Shown here one piece after another: positions 63,963 to 64,000 of a stretch of 64,000 nt of DNA (within the stretch, counting starts at the first letter, position 1; every line of letters begins with the position of its first letter). The notes beneath the pieces were generated by a model. That model ran no database searches and had not been told where the DNA came from. It saw nothing but the letters and a program-made list of their open reading frames with translations. Position numbers and translations under genes: made by a program. This stretch comes from Solitalea agri (GTDB taxonomy: Bacteria; Bacteroidota; Bacteroidia; Sphingobacteriales; Sphingobacteriaceae): contig NZ_JAMWYS010000032.1 of NCBI RefSeq assembly GCF_023914155.1, positions 56,704 through 120,703 on the forward strand, in the 5' to 3' direction.

Positions 63963-64000
63963 AAGGAATTGAAGACCTTAAAGCAAAAAATCTGGTGACA

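Larger units (their letters stand above)
58199..64000 (+). mobile_element. Integron-like element: tyrosine recombinase, attI-like site and seven-cassette array (continues past window)
   Basis: The element consists of a tyrosine recombinase gene, an attI-like palindrome 74 bp after it, and seven tandem cassettes, each with one ORF followed by a folded att site. Cassette boundaries, taken as the base after the junction G, are 59937-60330, 60331-60882, 60883-61671, 61672-62557, 62558-63034, 63035-63678 and 63679 onward. All genes including the recombinase point the same way, unlike classical integrons in which intI diverges from the cassettes. The recombinase is not IntI-like. The right end is outside the window. 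Confidence 0.8.

Noticed and set aside
59936..64000. CRISPR array as explanation for the repeated palindromes
   Set aside because: Repeats are 118-120 nt, imperfect and palindromic, intervals are 400-800 bp with ORFs, and no cas gene is present.
1..64000. tRNA, rRNA or other housekeeping RNA genes
   Set aside because: I checked the intergenic gaps for cloverleaf-type arms and known RNA motifs by eye and saw none. A covariance scan would be needed to exclude small RNAs.

Overview
The window is about 64 kb of chromosome from a Bacteroidota bacterium, most like the Sphingobacteriales. The evidence is SprA of the type IX secretion/gliding machinery, BshA of bacillithiol synthesis, a fused malic enzyme/phosphotransacetylase, SD-poor gene starts with many TTG/GTG starts, and repeated TAnnTTTG -7 promoter boxes.

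From 1 to about 57,030 the DNA is mostly dense, ordinary core genome. It runs: dxs (cut by the window edge), scpA, glyA, a subtilisin-like lipoprotein, comF, rlmN, an amidohydrolase with idi and acyP, a Wzx-like flippase, dut, a TPR protein with a DUF4292 lipoprotein and an EnvC-like protein, tatA, gatA, a LysM transglycosylase, the malic enzyme, ruvA, sprA, gcvH with a VanZ-like protein and an unlisted 38-residue lipoprotein, feoAB, a SprT-like protein, cysS, a mutL-rhomboid-rhomboid-phosphoesterase run on the minus strand, a GH3/beta-lactamase fusion, bshA, an RluB-like synthase with a huge repetitive N-terminus, two tandem transglycosylases, an AlkB-like monooxygenase, a TonB-dependent receptor bracketed by GTACAAAGTAC-type spacers, and uvrA. 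Cell-envelope functions recur: three lytic transglycosylases, EnvC, the GH3 fusion, the flippase and SprA.

From 57,030 to 58,198 there is no convincing gene. This stretch holds an 11-bp tandem array and two diverged copies of a roughly 240-bp structured repeat. A 10-bp stem differs in sequence between the copies but pairs perfectly within each.

The most interesting region is 58,199-64,000. A tyrosine recombinase of 536 residues carries three HARP-like repeats before its integrase domains and lacks the IntI-specific insertion. It is followed by an attI-like palindrome and seven consecutive integron-like cassettes, the seventh running off the window. Each cassette carries one short ORF in the same direction as the recombinase and ends in a long folded site. 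Five of the six sites are 118-120 bp long and one is 66 bp, and every cassette junction reads CGTT. In all six complete cassettes the first 14 nt after the junction G are the reverse complement of the last 14 nt before the C of the terminal AAC. Every pair has a mismatch at position 10 and stops pairing at position 15; one pair has one further mismatch. The cassettes encode small proteins, several of them lipoprotein, secreted or membrane proteins, with no recognised function. I read this as an integron-like gene-capture system driven by a recombinase that is not IntI. The cassette structure is seen directly in the sequence; the link to the recombinase is inference from position.
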